Positions 40,337 to 49,879 are shown, numbered from the stretch's first letter. The stretch is 64,000 bases of DNA from Rheinheimera maricola (GCF_016918075.2 NZ_JAERPS020000005.1:248001-312000); one strand, 5' to 3'. Numbers and translations: made by a program. Notes: generated from the sequence alone by a model not told the origin.

Positions 40337-41113
40337 GTGTATTTGGCAGAGCTGAAATTTAAAGTTATTGCGGATACCGATTTTAGTCGCGCTGAAGCGG
40401 CTATCCGCAGGTATATCGAAAGCTTAATTTTTAATGGTCAGCTGTGGGGGCGCGAGTTTCCTACCGCCTGGCAGCAAGATAGTTTCAACAGCCGGGTTGT
40501 GCTACCGGCAGAAGATGCTCTGCTGCAAAAACATCATAGCCCAAGCGCTCTTGTGGCGTTACAACAGCTTTCAGGCGCCGGATTGGCTTATCCGCAGTGC
40601 CAGATACTGGGCATGGATCTGATGTCTCAACATACCGACCCCTGCCAGCAAGCCCCCTTTTATATATTGTACAGCCGTTTTAGTGATAGCTGTTCGCCAG
40701 TACGCTGCGGTGAACATTTTGCGCCAGTACCGCTATATCAACTGGCAACGGCTGAACCGGATCACGAGCGGCTTATCCGCTGGCAACTGCAGTTTCAAGC
40801 GCTAGATGAGATCCAAATGCAACAGAACCGGGTGCTACGTAAAAGTGCCGAACGTAGCATGCAACAATTACATAGCCGTTTAAACAAGCAGGGCCGGCGC
40901 CTGGCACGCCAGCTGGAGTTGGCCAATAAGGTGCCCGTTTACTATGCATTGTACAGTGGCAGCAGCGCGCACTGTGCCCAAGAAGCAGATAAAGCATGCC
41001 CTGGCTGCGGCAATAATTGGCACTTAAACCAACCCTTGCATCAACTGTTCGACTTTCAATGTGTGCCATGCCGTTTATTAAGCAACATCGCCTGGGATTG
41101 TCAAAATGCTTAG
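40337..41113 (+). CDS. DUF2310 Zn-ribbon protein
   Basis: 258 aa, GTG start 2 bp after the previous gene with GGAG upstream. The C-terminus holds a four-Cys zinc ribbon (CPGCG ... CVPC) preceded by KVPVYYALY. The family is annotated as a possible nucleic acid-binding protein; function unknown. The central part (residues ~60-150) has no motif I can name. It converges on syd with a 19-bp gap. Confidence 0.82.
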   Translation: MYLAELKFKVIADTDFSRAEAAIRRYIESLIFNGQLWGREFPTAWQQDSFNSRVVLPAEDALLQKHHSPSALVALQQLSGAGLAYPQCQILGMDLMSQHTDPCQQAPFYILYSRFSDSCSPVRCGEHFAPVPLYQLATAEPDHERLIRWQLQFQALDEIQMQQNRVLRKSAERSMQQLHSRLNKQGRRLARQLELANKVPVYYALYSGSSAHCAQEADKACPGCGNNWHLNQPLHQLFDFQCVPCRLLSNIAWDCQNA

Positions 41114-41132
41114 TCAGCAAAGACAATAACCC

Positions 41133-41696
41133 TCAAAGCCCATCGTAGCTGCAAGGCGTTAGCTGCGCGATAAAGCTGGCCAGGTTATCTGACAGTTTTT
41201 CAGTGACTTCCTGGCCAACGTGCTCAAGAAACACCTCACCGCTACTATTTAATACAGATAACAAAATATCATCATCTTCGGTAGTGGCAAAAAATACCGT
41301 TTCCCGCTGTTTCAAACGCCGCTTCATTATAATGTGGCCGATAATATTTTCCTGTAGTCGTTTAACATCTTCAGCATTCCACACCATCAACAACATTAAC
41401 TTTCCGCGCGTATGCTCAGCGGCCAGACCGGCACCATAAAATATTTGATAGAACTGCTTAATATCCTCATGCAGCGTTAATTCCAGCGCTTGTTCGACAT
41501 TACTGAAGTCGGCCTGTGGCTGCTGCAACTCTGGCTGCCACAACACGGTATTATCTTGAATATCACCCCGTTGGCAGGGTGACGGGCTGGCCGGATCGAC
41601 CCAGGTGGTTAAAGTCAATTGTTGCTGTTGATACCAATCTACTACCCGCTGGGTAAATTCAGTGTAATTGCTTGCTAGCGTCACGCGACCTTCCAT
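41133..41696 (-). CDS. syd: SecY-interacting protein Syd
   Basis: Cytosolic protein that binds the SecY translocon and is thought to monitor its assembly. 187 aa; QENIIGHIIMKRRLKQ, FFATTEDDDILLSVLN and SGEVFLEHVG match Syd. Divergent from queF, as in E. coli, which supports the call. Confidence 0.92.
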   Translation of the reverse strand: MEGRVTLASNYTEFTQRVVDWYQQQQLTLTTWVDPASPSPCQRGDIQDNTVLWQPELQQPQADFSNVEQALELTLHEDIKQFYQIFYGAGLAAEHTRGKLMLLMVWNAEDVKRLQENIIGHIIMKRRLKQRETVFFATTEDDDILLSVLNSSGEVFLEHVGQEVTEKLSDNLASFIAQLTPCSYDGL

Positions 41697-41742
41697 TAAA
41701 CTTTATGATAAACTTACGCCATTGTAGCGCTAACCTAATGTG

Positions 41743-42600
41743 ATGACATCAACAGACATGACCAGCCAGCACTCAGATCTTCTTGCCGGGTTAAGCCTGG
41801 GTAAAATTACTGCCTACGCCGATAAATACGATGCAAGTTTACTGCAAGCCGTACCACGCACGTTGGGCCGCGATGATATTGGTCTGAATGCGACTACTTT
41901 GCCGTTTGTTGGCCAGGATATCTGGCACGGTTACGAGTTATCCTGGCTCAACGCCAAAGGCAAGCCGATGGTGGCCTTGGCTACTTTTGTCGTACCCTAT
42001 GACTCCGCTAATTTAATTGAATCCAAGTCTTTTAAGCTGTATCTGAACAGTTTTAACCAAAGTCGATTCGCCGATTTAGGCCAGGTATATCAGCATCTGC
42101 AGCGTGACTTATCAGCCTGTGCTGGCAAGCAAGTAAAAGTAAGCCTGCACAATGTAAATGAAATTATGGCCTTTCAACCGACTTGGATCCCAGGGCGCTG
42201 CATCGATGACCTGGATATAGAGATTGATCAGTATCAGTACGACGCCAGTTTGCTGCAGTTACAACCAGACGGCGATCTGGTAGAAGAAAAACTGCACTCT
42301 CATTTATTAAAGTCTAATTGCTTGATCACCTCGCAACCCGACTGGGCCAGTGTTTACATTCACTATCGTGGTAAAGCCTTGGATCATGAAAGCCTGCTGC
42401 GTTATTTGATTAGCTTTCGCAGCCACAACGAGTTTCATGAGCAGTGTGTTGAGCGTATTTTCAGCGATATTTGGTCGCGCTGTCAGCCACAGTTTTTAGC
42501 GGTGTATGCTCGCTATACCCGCCGTGGCGGCCTGGATATTAATCCCTGGCGCGCCAGCGAACCCTACATCCCACCCGCCATTCGCCTGAGCCGACAATAA
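41743..42600 (+). CDS. queF: NADPH-dependent 7-cyano-7-deazaguanine reductase QueF
   Basis: Reduces preQ0 to preQ1 in queuosine synthesis. This is the long two-domain (YqcD-type) form: the N-terminal half has [17 protein letters not shown] (QueF motif), and the C-terminal half has [16 protein letters not shown] with the catalytic Cys and [10 protein letters not shown]. 285 aa. The ATG at 41743 is preferred over an overlapping GTG at 41740; ATG at 41758 is also possible. Confidence 0.94.
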   Translation: MTSTDMTSQHSDLLAGLSLGKITAYADKYDASLLQAVPRTLGRDDIGLNATTLPFVGQDIWHGYELSWLNAKGKPMVALATFVVPYDSANLIESKSFKLYLNSFNQSRFADLGQVYQHLQRDLSACAGKQVKVSLHNVNEIMAFQPTWIPGRCIDDLDIEIDQYQYDASLLQLQPDGDLVEEKLHSHLLKSNCLITSQPDWASVYIHYRGKALDHESLLRYLISFRSHNEFHEQCVERIFSDIWSRCQPQFLAVYARYTRRGGLDINPWRASEPYIPPAIRLSRQ

Positions 42601-42686
42601 TCTGTTCTGTTACATACCGAGTTTCATACCCATTATTGAAAAATGCACTGCGCCGGACAAAATATCAGTAACTTGCAGCTACTTTT

Positions 42687-42897
42687 ATGAAGGAAATTGG
42701 CAATAAACAACTTGAAACTGAAATAGCACAAGAAACATTACCAGCAAACTTTCAAAAAAGTGGCTTTTCTGTTTAAATACTCAGCGTCTGGTAGATGGAC
42801 TGTCAGGCAGGAGTTCCAACAAGGAATGCTGATTATGCAATATCTGACCTCTGACGAAGAACAATCCTGGTTACCTTACTATCTGTGTAAGAAGTAA
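42687..42897 (+). pseudogene. Possible small gene split by a frameshift at an A6 run
   Basis: An ORF from ATG 42687 (MKEIGNKQLETEIAQ...) ends at 42776; a second open frame, shifted +1, covers 42728-42897 and reads FKYSASGRWTVRQEFQQG ... WLPYYLCKK. They overlap at CAAAAAAG (42754-42761); removing one A would join them into one 69-aa protein. It ends 27 bp before a strong terminator. It could be a decayed gene, a sequencing indel or a slippage site; I recognise no family. This is the only coding-like signal in the 42601-42923 gap. Confidence 0.35.
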
Positions 42898-42923
42898 ATC
42901 AGTAATAATAATAATTCCCTACC

Positions 42924-42953
42924 ACAACGAGCCTTCAGGCTCGTTGTTTTTTT
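42924..42953 (+). terminator. Rho-independent terminator downstream of queF and the small ORF
   Basis: 10-bp stem ACAACGAGCC / GGCTCGTTGT with a TTCA loop, followed by a run of seven T on the plus strand. Confidence 0.92.
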
Positions 42954-43049
42954 GCTACAAAGCGAAATTTGTACAATCAATGATCGCAATTATTGCTTTT
43001 GCCGATATACTTAAATTTAAACAGAGATTTAACCGCGAATGTCCAGGTG

Positions 43050-44606
43050 GTGGTTTTGCAAGAAGACACACAACAACAGCTGAAAAATGCCCTAAAAGCA
43101 CGCAAATCGCTGGAAGCCACTTACGAGGCTCAGTTTAAAATACTGGCACAATTTGTCTCGCGGTTGTCGCTGGCTTGCAAGGGAGTAGATGTTGATCTGG
43201 ACAATCGACTGGCCAAATTACGTACAGAGTTAAATCGCGGTACCGATTTAGAAAAATTATTACCTTTTATTGAAGGTACCAACGAAATCTTAAAGCAGCT
43301 TGAATCAAAGCAGCAAATAGATGTTAAAAAGATTCAGCAAGGCCTGGCTGAAGCCGGTAAATTATTACAACAGCAAAAAGGTTTACCTGACCAACTGCGT
43401 CGTGAACTGAGATTACTATTAGGCAAGGTTGAACAACCCTCCGCTACTGTGCATGCTTTTTTACCACATCTCACTGATTTAACTAAACTTTACCAGACTG
43501 CACTACAAGCAAAACAGCAGTTGGATGCATCTAACGGCGCTGATGACGACCGTTATGGCCATATTTGCCGGCAAATTAGTGTAGAGTTGACCAATCTTCT
43601 CAGTGAGTTAGCATTTGCCGAAGATAGCGCCAGCGAAATGGATAATATTCGCCAGAGTTTACTCGATAAATTACCCATAGATTCGCTGTTAGAAGCCTGC
43701 TTGAAAACCATCAGTATTATTATTAACAGCATTAACCGCGAACGGCAGTCAGCCGAGCACTTTTTACTCAAATTAAACGATGCACTATCCAGCGTGCAGC
43801 AAGCTGTTGTGTCATCAGTGAGTAGCTCCTCTGAGCTGAAACAGAAAATGCAGTTGCTCAATCAACAGATAGAACTGCAAATAGAACACTTAGGCGAAGC
43901 CAGCCAAAAAGCCACGTCTTTGGAGCAATTGAAAAGCCTGGTTAACGATAAATTGTTAGCCATTACCAATTCGTTACGCGAAAAAGAGCAGTTGGAGCAA
44001 CTAGAGCGTAATACGCTGTTGTTGAGCCTGAGTGATATGGAACGCCGACTTAATGAGCTGGAGACCGAAGCGGTTACGTTTAGAAAGCGTATCTCTGATC
44101 AAAACTTCCGTAGTTTGCAGGATGCACTAACCGAAATACCCAACCGCGCGGCGTTCGACGAACGCTACTTGCTGGAAATCAAACGCTGGCAGCGCTATAA
44201 AAAACCGCTGTGTGTGGTATTAGCCGATGTTGACCATTTCAAAAGTATTAATGACAACTATGGCCATAGTGCCGGCGATAAAACACTGAAAGTGATTGCT
44301 AAAACACTGAAACTCAACCTGCGTGAAACTGATTTCATTGCCCGATATGGCGGCGAAGAGTTTATTTTATTATTTCCGGAGACGGAACTAGCCGAGCTTG
44401 AAGTACCGCTCAATGCGTTGCGAGAAAAAATTAAAAAAATCCCATTCAAATTTAAAAATGTCAGCGTACCTATCTCTATCTCTTTCGGCGTAACACAAAT
44501 ACTAACATCCGACTCAGGACGCAGTGCGTTTGACCGGGCCGACGAAGCATTGTACGAAGCCAAAAAAGCGGGCCGCGATAAGGTTGTCTTTAAGCCTGGT
44601 AGCTGA
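43050..44606 (+). CDS. Diguanylate cyclase with long helical N-terminal region
   Basis: c-di-GMP-making enzyme. The C-terminal ~165 residues form a GGDEF domain (active site GGEEF at about 434-438, RETD I-site five residues before it, so product-inhibited). The N-terminal ~340 residues are soluble, Leu/Gln-rich and helical with coiled-coil stretches; no transmembrane or known sensor domain. The start is uncertain: a TTG at 42993 gives a longer frame, but a TATACT box at 43006-43011 and family-like sequence favour a GTG near 43050 (also 43047). It follows a terminator and precedes ppnN by ~33 bp. Confidence 0.82.
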   Translation: MVLQEDTQQQLKNALKARKSLEATYEAQFKILAQFVSRLSLACKGVDVDLDNRLAKLRTELNRGTDLEKLLPFIEGTNEILKQLESKQQIDVKKIQQGLAEAGKLLQQQKGLPDQLRRELRLLLGKVEQPSATVHAFLPHLTDLTKLYQTALQAKQQLDASNGADDDRYGHICRQISVELTNLLSELAFAEDSASEMDNIRQSLLDKLPIDSLLEACLKTISIIINSINRERQSAEHFLLKLNDALSSVQQAVVSSVSSSSELKQKMQLLNQQIELQIEHLGEASQKATSLEQLKSLVNDKLLAITNSLREKEQLEQLERNTLLLSLSDMERRLNELETEAVTFRKRISDQNFRSLQDALTEIPNRAAFDERYLLEIKRWQRYKKPLCVVLADVDHFKSINDNYGHSAGDKTLKVIAKTLKLNLRETDFIARYGGEEFILLFPETELAELEVPLNALREKIKKIPFKFKNVSVPISISFGVTQILTSDSGRSAFDRADEALYEAKKAGRDKVVFKPGS

Positions 44607-44639
44607 TAATCCCAATAGTAAACATGTTAAGGAGCACAT

Positions 44640-45998
44640 ATGCATGTGCAGCTGAACCCGTTAGGGTCTATGGACTTATTGTCACAGTTAGAAGTTGATC
44701 ATTTAAAACAGAATACCCAGCAAGAAGCCTTCCGTTTGTTTCGAAACTGCTGCCTTGCCGTGCTTAATGTCGGTAGCCATACCGATAGCTCCGCTGAAAT
44801 ATACGAGCAATATCAAGATTTCGCCGTAAATCTACTTAGCCGAGAGCGCGGCATCAAAATTGAATTATTTAACCCGCCATTGAGTGCTTTTGTTGACGGC
44901 CAGATTATCAAAGGGATCCACGAACATTTATTTGCCGTGTTGCGCGACATTCTTTTCTACCACAGCCGCTTACAAAGCCACAAAAGCTGGTTGGATTTAA
45001 ACAACAGCGATCATATTACCCACACGGTGTTTGATATTCTGCGTAATGCCCGCGTAATCGATGCGCGTAACGAACCCAATATGATTGTGTGCTGGGGTGG
45101 CCACTCAATCAATGAAGCAGAGTACAAATACACCAAAGAAGTTGGCTATGAACTTGGCCTACGCGGTATGGATATTTGTACCGGTTGTGGTCCAGGTGCC
45201 ATGAAGGGACCAATGAAAGGCGCAACGATTGGTCATAATAAGCAGCGCCGCAGCACAGGCCGTTATCTTGGCTTAACCGAACCCGGCATTATTGCCGCGG
45301 AGCCGCCAAACCCTATCGTGAATGAACTCGTGATCCTGCCTGACATTGAAAAGCGACTGGAAGCTTTTGTCCGCGTAGCGCACGGCATTATTGTGTTTCC
45401 GGGCGGCGCAGGCACAGCAGAAGAGTTACTGTACCTGCTTGGAATTATGCTGCATAAAGACAATCAGCAACAAACATTGCCTATTATTCTCACTGGTCCA
45501 AAACAGAGTGCCGCCTATTTTAGTGAAATCGCCAGCTTTATCGGTGCAACACTTGGCGAAGCAGCATTAAAGCTGGTTGAGATTATCATTGATGATGCAC
45601 CGGCCGTAGCGCGCAAGTTAAAACTGGCGGCTGCCGATGTACGTCACTATCGAAAATCTGTTGGCGATGCTTACCATTTTAATTGGACGCTACAGATAGC
45701 GCCGGGCTTTCAACAACCTTTTATCCCAAATCACCAGAATATGGCCGCACTTGACTTGCACCTGAACCAAGACAGCGCAACACTGGCGGCTAATCTGCGT
45801 CGGGCTTTCTCAGGCATAGTGGCAGGTAACGTCAAAGACGAAGGCATTAAAGCTATTCGTCAGCACGGTCCATTTCAACTAAGTGGTGAGCCCAAACTAA
45901 TGCAGATGATGGATACCTTGTTACAAGCCTTTGTTGAGCAAGGCAGAATGAAATTGCCAGGCAGTAAATATGAACCCTGCTACCGGGTTGTGCGTTAA
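44640..45998 (+). CDS. ppnN: Pyrimidine/purine nucleotide 5'-monophosphate nucleosidase PpnN
   Basis: Cleaves nucleoside monophosphates to base and ribose 5-phosphate, in E. coli under ppGpp control. 452 aa, with an N-terminal DUF3412-like part, a LOG-family Rossmann core with the PGGAGTAEE motif (about residue 258), and a C-terminal domain. AGGAG lies just before the ATG. The ppnN-xni order is conserved with E. coli ygdH-xni. Confidence 0.93.
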   Translation: MHVQLNPLGSMDLLSQLEVDHLKQNTQQEAFRLFRNCCLAVLNVGSHTDSSAEIYEQYQDFAVNLLSRERGIKIELFNPPLSAFVDGQIIKGIHEHLFAVLRDILFYHSRLQSHKSWLDLNNSDHITHTVFDILRNARVIDARNEPNMIVCWGGHSINEAEYKYTKEVGYELGLRGMDICTGCGPGAMKGPMKGATIGHNKQRRSTGRYLGLTEPGIIAAEPPNPIVNELVILPDIEKRLEAFVRVAHGIIVFPGGAGTAEELLYLLGIMLHKDNQQQTLPIILTGPKQSAAYFSEIASFIGATLGEAALKLVEIIIDDAPAVARKLKLAAADVRHYRKSVGDAYHFNWTLQIAPGFQQPFIPNHQNMAALDLHLNQDSATLAANLRRAFSGIVAGNVKDEGIKAIRQHGPFQLSGEPKLMQMMDTLLQAFVEQGRMKLPGSKYEPCYRVVR

Positions 45999-46001
45999 AA
46001 A

Positions 46002-46814
46002 ATGGCACATTTGTTGTTGATAGATGCGCTTAATCTTATCCGGCGCTTATATGCTGTGCAGGAACGGCCTTATCTGCCGCTAGCCGACGATGTCGCTGAT
46101 GGCACTAAACAGCAGATTATTCGTAACACCGAAGCCATGCTGCACCAGGCGCTAACGCGACTGAAACAAGAGTTGCAACCCAGCCATGCGTTATTAGTAT
46201 TTGATGGCCGTGACAGTGAATGGCGGAAGCTGTTGTACCCGCAGTACAAAGCAAACCGTAAACCCATGCCTGCCATTTTGGCCGATGCATTGCCAGAGAT
46301 AAAACAACAAGCAGAAAACATCGGCTTTAAACATGTGCATCAGGATCAGTTCGAAGCCGACGATGTCATTGCCTCGATCGCGGTTAAACTGGCACAGCAT
46401 GGGCAGCAAGTTACTATTGTTTCGACAGACAAAGGCTTTTTGCCTTTGCTGTCTGACTATATTCACATTTATGACGCTTTTGGCCGCCAACATCAGACAA
46501 TTGCAGCGGTACAGCAAAAATTTGGCGTGCCACCCGAGCAGCTGGTGCGTTACTGGAGCCTGGTCGGCGACAGTACCAACAACATTCCTGGCGTGAACGG
46601 TATAGGCCCGAAAGGAGCCCATGATTTGCTGGCATTGGGCGCAACCCTGTCCGATGCGTTGGAACATCCAGACTGTCATAGAAAGCTTAGAGAAAAGATT
46701 TTAGTCGATAAAGAGCAGATAAAAAATTTTATGCAAATCCTGACGCTAAAAACCGATGTCCAGGTAGGATTAAATTTGCAGGATTTTCGCCTTCAGTCCA
46801 AGGAGAAAAGCTGA
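46002..46814 (+). CDS. xni: Flap endonuclease Xni (ExoIX)
   Basis: Homologue of the 5' nuclease domain of DNA polymerase I. 270 aa; LLIDALNLIRRLYA, FDGRDSEWRK, FEADDVIASIAV and the H3TH region NIPGVNGIGPKGAHDLL are present. It starts 3 bp after ppnN and the DUF3192 gene follows 1 bp after it. Confidence 0.94.
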   Translation: MAHLLLIDALNLIRRLYAVQERPYLPLADDVADGTKQQIIRNTEAMLHQALTRLKQELQPSHALLVFDGRDSEWRKLLYPQYKANRKPMPAILADALPEIKQQAENIGFKHVHQDQFEADDVIASIAVKLAQHGQQVTIVSTDKGFLPLLSDYIHIYDAFGRQHQTIAAVQQKFGVPPEQLVRYWSLVGDSTNNIPGVNGIGPKGAHDLLALGATLSDALEHPDCHRKLREKILVDKEQIKNFMQILTLKTDVQVGLNLQDFRLQSKEKS

Positions 46815-46815
46815 T

Positions 46816-47238
46816 ATGCCCTGGGCGCCAGCTACACCGCTACCACAACGCCGTAAATGGCCATTTTTTGCCTTTGGCCTATTGGTGTATTTGCTGCTTA
46901 CTGCTGCAGTATTACTGTGGTATCAGGATGACGTTGAGCAAATGGCCTGGATGGACAGAGAAGTGTTTAATCATAAGATAATTAACCAATACCAGCTTAG
47001 TGACAATATCAGCCAGGACATGGTGATACAGCGGCTTGGTACCCCGGATATCACAGCAGCCGTACAGCACGACAACGCCGTGTACCAATTACTGTATTAC
47101 CGCACACATCGCAATGCCGCTGACGGTATCACCACCACAGATGAATGCACTGCATTGTTATTTAAACAACGTCGGTTGCTAGCAAAGGGTGATGCAGCCG
47201 TGCAGCAATACGCCGCAGTAAGCATCGATGACAACTGA
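46816..47238 (+). CDS. DUF3192 family protein, membrane-anchored paralogue
   Basis: 140 aa with one N-terminal membrane helix (residues ~16-37) in place of a lipobox. The domain is like that of 39508-39867: SQDMVIQRLGTPDITAAV, then LLYYRTHRNAADGITTTDECTALLFKQRRL. It is packed 1 bp after xni and overlaps the next gene by 11 bp, so it belongs to the ppnN-xni operon. Function unknown. Confidence 0.78.
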   Translation: MPWAPATPLPQRRKWPFFAFGLLVYLLLTAAVLLWYQDDVEQMAWMDREVFNHKIINQYQLSDNISQDMVIQRLGTPDITAAVQHDNAVYQLLYYRTHRNAADGITTTDECTALLFKQRRLLAKGDAAVQQYAAVSIDDN

Positions 47239-48640
47239 GCAAAACACTTGGCCGCATTATCTGAGCCTGTATCAAGATTCCGTAGCAGAACTAACCGTCG
47301 CCCCAACAGCAGCAAGGCTATTTAAAGTTGCAGTTAATTTAACCAAACAGCGCTTAGCGTTAGCACAATCGACCACACTGGCAACGCTAACAGATTGTAC
47401 TACGCCACTGCCGGCTGCTGTTTGGCAGACAGAGCTACTGCTGTATTACGCCGACTTTTACTCACTTTCCATGCCCAACCGCCAACCGCTGCTGCTAGCA
47501 GGTTGGTGTAGCGCATTGTTTGCTCCAGCACACAGTCTAACTGCCGGGCAGACTAAGGTACCGCGCGCCATGTTGCTGGCTAGCGCACAGTATTTAGCAA
47601 GCTACCCTGCCGCACAAAGCATAAGCCGCTTGCTTGGCCGCAGCTATCCTGCTGAGCGAAAACTGCCGATGTGGCGTCAAGACTTGCTAAGCCTGCTACT
47701 GACCGAAGTAGATTATTTACGCCAGGCAAACGCTGGCAAACTGCAGCAACAACTGGCGCAGCGGCTAATGTTCAGCAGCAGTGAATACGAGCTGGCGTTA
47801 CTGCGACCTCTGTTACAACAACCGGAGCCGCAGTGGTTTACAGCGAACCAACCAGACAACCTTGCAAGCACCGTTATCGAGCAACTCATTCAACAATCTA
47901 CTTACCAGCAATTGAGCCTGGCGGATAACCGCACGGTAGAACAAAAACTATCGAAACACCCCGAGACTGCGAGCACGGTTCTGGCCATCGCGTCGAAACT
48001 AAACCGGCAACATCAGCATGTTGACAGTATTCGTCTGGCGCTTGGCATTATTGGCCGGGATAATTTGTCCGCTGTACTGGCCCATGCAGAGCTAAATAGC
48101 TATCTTTCAGGCCTAAGACATCCCTGGCAGCAAGTGTTTTCACAATTCGGTGCTTGCCTGGCGCAGGCCTTGCTACTGTCACTGCCACAACCAATCAGTG
48201 CCATAACATGTCAGTTGTTGGCGAGCTGCATAATTGCACCACTATGGCAGGACGACACCTACCCACGCAGCGCGCTGATCAGTCAACGACCAAAGCAGTT
48301 TATTTTCCGTTTTACACCGCAAACTACACTCCAAAGTAGCGCCTGCTTAGCGCAGATAATCGCTTTGCTACAGTTATATCAGTTGCCACAGTACCTCGAT
48401 GCAGTCTGTCAGTGGCATCAGCATATCGAGCAGCAAACGTCGGCAGCATTAACGCCCCCCAGCGAAGCGTTGCACCGCGCCTGGCATTGCAGCTTGCTAT
48501 TATTTTGCGACCCGGCGTCTACCACCTCAGCCTCTTTGCAACCTCAGACAAACAACAGTATTGCATTAGATAACAGCGTATTACTGCAACAACTGGCTGA
48601 ACTTAGCCAGTGCCACATACCGCTTCAGCTTTCATTGTAG
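47228..48640 (+). CDS. Large cytosolic protein of unknown function with a divergent HDOD-like region
   Basis: 470 aa, Leu/Gln/Ala-rich and helical, no signal or membrane segment. Residues ~250-320 (TVLAIASKLNRQHQHVDSIRLALGIIG...AELNSYL) look like the middle of an HDOD domain, in which helices carry S-x-x-x-A-I-x-x-L/I-G. HDOD proteins act in signalling without catalysis. The resemblance is weak and the rest is not recognised. Last gene of the ppnN operon; 162 bp follow before the isocitrate dehydrogenase gene. Confidence 0.55.
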   Translation: MTTEQNTWPHYLSLYQDSVAELTVAPTAARLFKVAVNLTKQRLALAQSTTLATLTDCTTPLPAAVWQTELLLYYADFYSLSMPNRQPLLLAGWCSALFAPAHSLTAGQTKVPRAMLLASAQYLASYPAAQSISRLLGRSYPAERKLPMWRQDLLSLLLTEVDYLRQANAGKLQQQLAQRLMFSSSEYELALLRPLLQQPEPQWFTANQPDNLASTVIEQLIQQSTYQQLSLADNRTVEQKLSKHPETASTVLAIASKLNRQHQHVDSIRLALGIIGRDNLSAVLAHAELNSYLSGLRHPWQQVFSQFGACLAQALLLSLPQPISAITCQLLASCIIAPLWQDDTYPRSALISQRPKQFIFRFTPQTTLQSSACLAQIIALLQLYQLPQYLDAVCQWHQHIEQQTSAALTPPSEALHRAWHCSLLLFCDPASTTSASLQPQTNNSIALDNSVLLQQLAELSQCHIPLQLSL

Positions 48641-48708
48641 TTTTATTACAACATTCACCCCCTAAATACCTGATATAAGCCGACAATATATGGTGAACAT
48701 CCGACAAA

Positions 48709-48738
48709 CTGGCACTTTTGGCGGAAAAATGCTATATT
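48709..48738 (+). promoter_or_regulatory. Candidate promoter of the isocitrate dehydrogenase gene
   Basis: -35 CTGGCA (48709-48714), 18-bp spacer, -10 TATATT (48733-48738), about 65 bp before the start codon. Each hexamer is a partial match. The remainder of 48641-48802 shows no gene. Confidence 0.4.
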
Positions 48739-48802
48739 CTGCGCCGTTTCCAGGCCCGCCAGAGGCCATCTTCCAGAATAATTACGACAGCTAAGGATCC
48801 CC

Positions 48803-49810
48803 ATGAGCAAGCAAATTATCACTGTCATTAAAGGCGATGGCATAGGCCCAAGCATTGTAGAAGCCGCTATTGAGGTATTAGATAAAGTAGGCTGCAATTT
48901 TGATTATGAATATGTTGACGCAGGCTTAACGGCGCTGGAAAAAACCGGTGAGCTGCTACCGCAAGCAACATTGGATGCGATAGCGCGCAATAAAATCACC
49001 TTAAAAGGCCCATTGACAACGCCGGTTGGTGATGGCTTTACTTCAATTAACGTTACACTACGCAAGAAATTTAATTTGTACTCTAACGTGCGGCCGGTTA
49101 TCTCGTTTAAAGGCACAAAGGCACGTTATGAAAATATCGACATTATCACCATTCGGGAAAATACTGAGGGCATGTACTCTGGCCACGGCCAGGTGGTTTC
49201 TGCGGATGGCATGGTAGCGGAAGCAACCAGCATTGTAACCAAAGACGGCGCCCGCCGTATTGCCGAATTTGCCTTTGAAACAGCGCGGCGTGAAAAACGT
49301 AAAAAAGTGACTATTGTTCACAAAGCCAATATTCTTAAATCAACCTCAGGTTTGTTTTTGAAAACCGCGCGTGAAGTAGCAAGCCATTATCCGGATATCG
49401 AAGCACAGGAAATGATTGTTGATAATGCCTGTATGCAGCTGGTAATGAACCCACAGCAATTTGACGTTATTGTTACCACCAACCTGTTCGGTGATATTTT
49501 ATCTGACCTATGCGCAGGCTTAGTTGGCGGCTTAGGTATGGCCCCTGGGGCCAACATTGGCGCCGATTGTGCAATTTTTGAAGCTGTACATGGCAGCGCA
49601 CCAGATATTGCTGGTAAAAACCTGGCCAACCCAAGTTCAGTGATTTTAGCGTCGATTCAGATGCTGGAGTATTTAGGTATGCAGGACAAAGCAGAAAAAA
49701 TACGTAGCGCGCTGGCTGATGTTATTGCAACTGGTGATCGCACTACGCGTGACTTAGGTGGCAGCTTTGGTACCACCGACTTTACCGCTGCCGTTTTAGA
49801 GCGCTTATAA
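48803..49810 (+). CDS. NAD-type isocitrate dehydrogenase
   Basis: Beta-decarboxylating dehydrogenase that makes 2-oxoglutarate in the TCA cycle. IKGDGIGPSIVEAA, the substrate motif SINVTLRKKFNLYSNVRP (with the Ser typical of isocitrate enzymes), ENTEGMYSG and VHGSAPDIAGK are present. The 335-aa length and lack of the NADP-specific insert favour an NAD-linked enzyme over E. coli-type Icd or LeuB (which has a different substrate loop). A GGATCC-type purine-rich site precedes the ATG. It is terminated at 49827-49855. Confidence 0.88.
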   Translation: MSKQIITVIKGDGIGPSIVEAAIEVLDKVGCNFDYEYVDAGLTALEKTGELLPQATLDAIARNKITLKGPLTTPVGDGFTSINVTLRKKFNLYSNVRPVISFKGTKARYENIDIITIRENTEGMYSGHGQVVSADGMVAEATSIVTKDGARRIAEFAFETARREKRKKVTIVHKANILKSTSGLFLKTAREVASHYPDIEAQEMIVDNACMQLVMNPQQFDVIVTTNLFGDILSDLCAGLVGGLGMAPGANIGADCAIFEAVHGSAPDIAGKNLANPSSVILASIQMLEYLGMQDKAEKIRSALADVIATGDRTTRDLGGSFGTTDFTAAVLERL

Positions 49811-49826
49811 GCTAACGCTTTGCTAG

Positions 49827-49855
49827 AATAGCCACCTTAGCGTGGCTATTTTTTT
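49827..49855 (+). terminator. Rho-independent terminator after isocitrate dehydrogenase
   Basis: 9-bp stem AATAGCCAC / GTGGCTATT with a 6-nt loop, followed by TTTTT. Confidence 0.92.
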
Positions 49856-49879
49856 GCCATCAACAATAGAGGGCACTTC

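Noticed and set aside
48803..49810. LeuB (3-isopropylmalate dehydrogenase) or homoisocitrate dehydrogenase
   Set aside because: The substrate loop SINVTLRKKFNLYSNVRP and the absence of leuC/leuD neighbours favour isocitrate dehydrogenase; homoisocitrate cannot be fully excluded.
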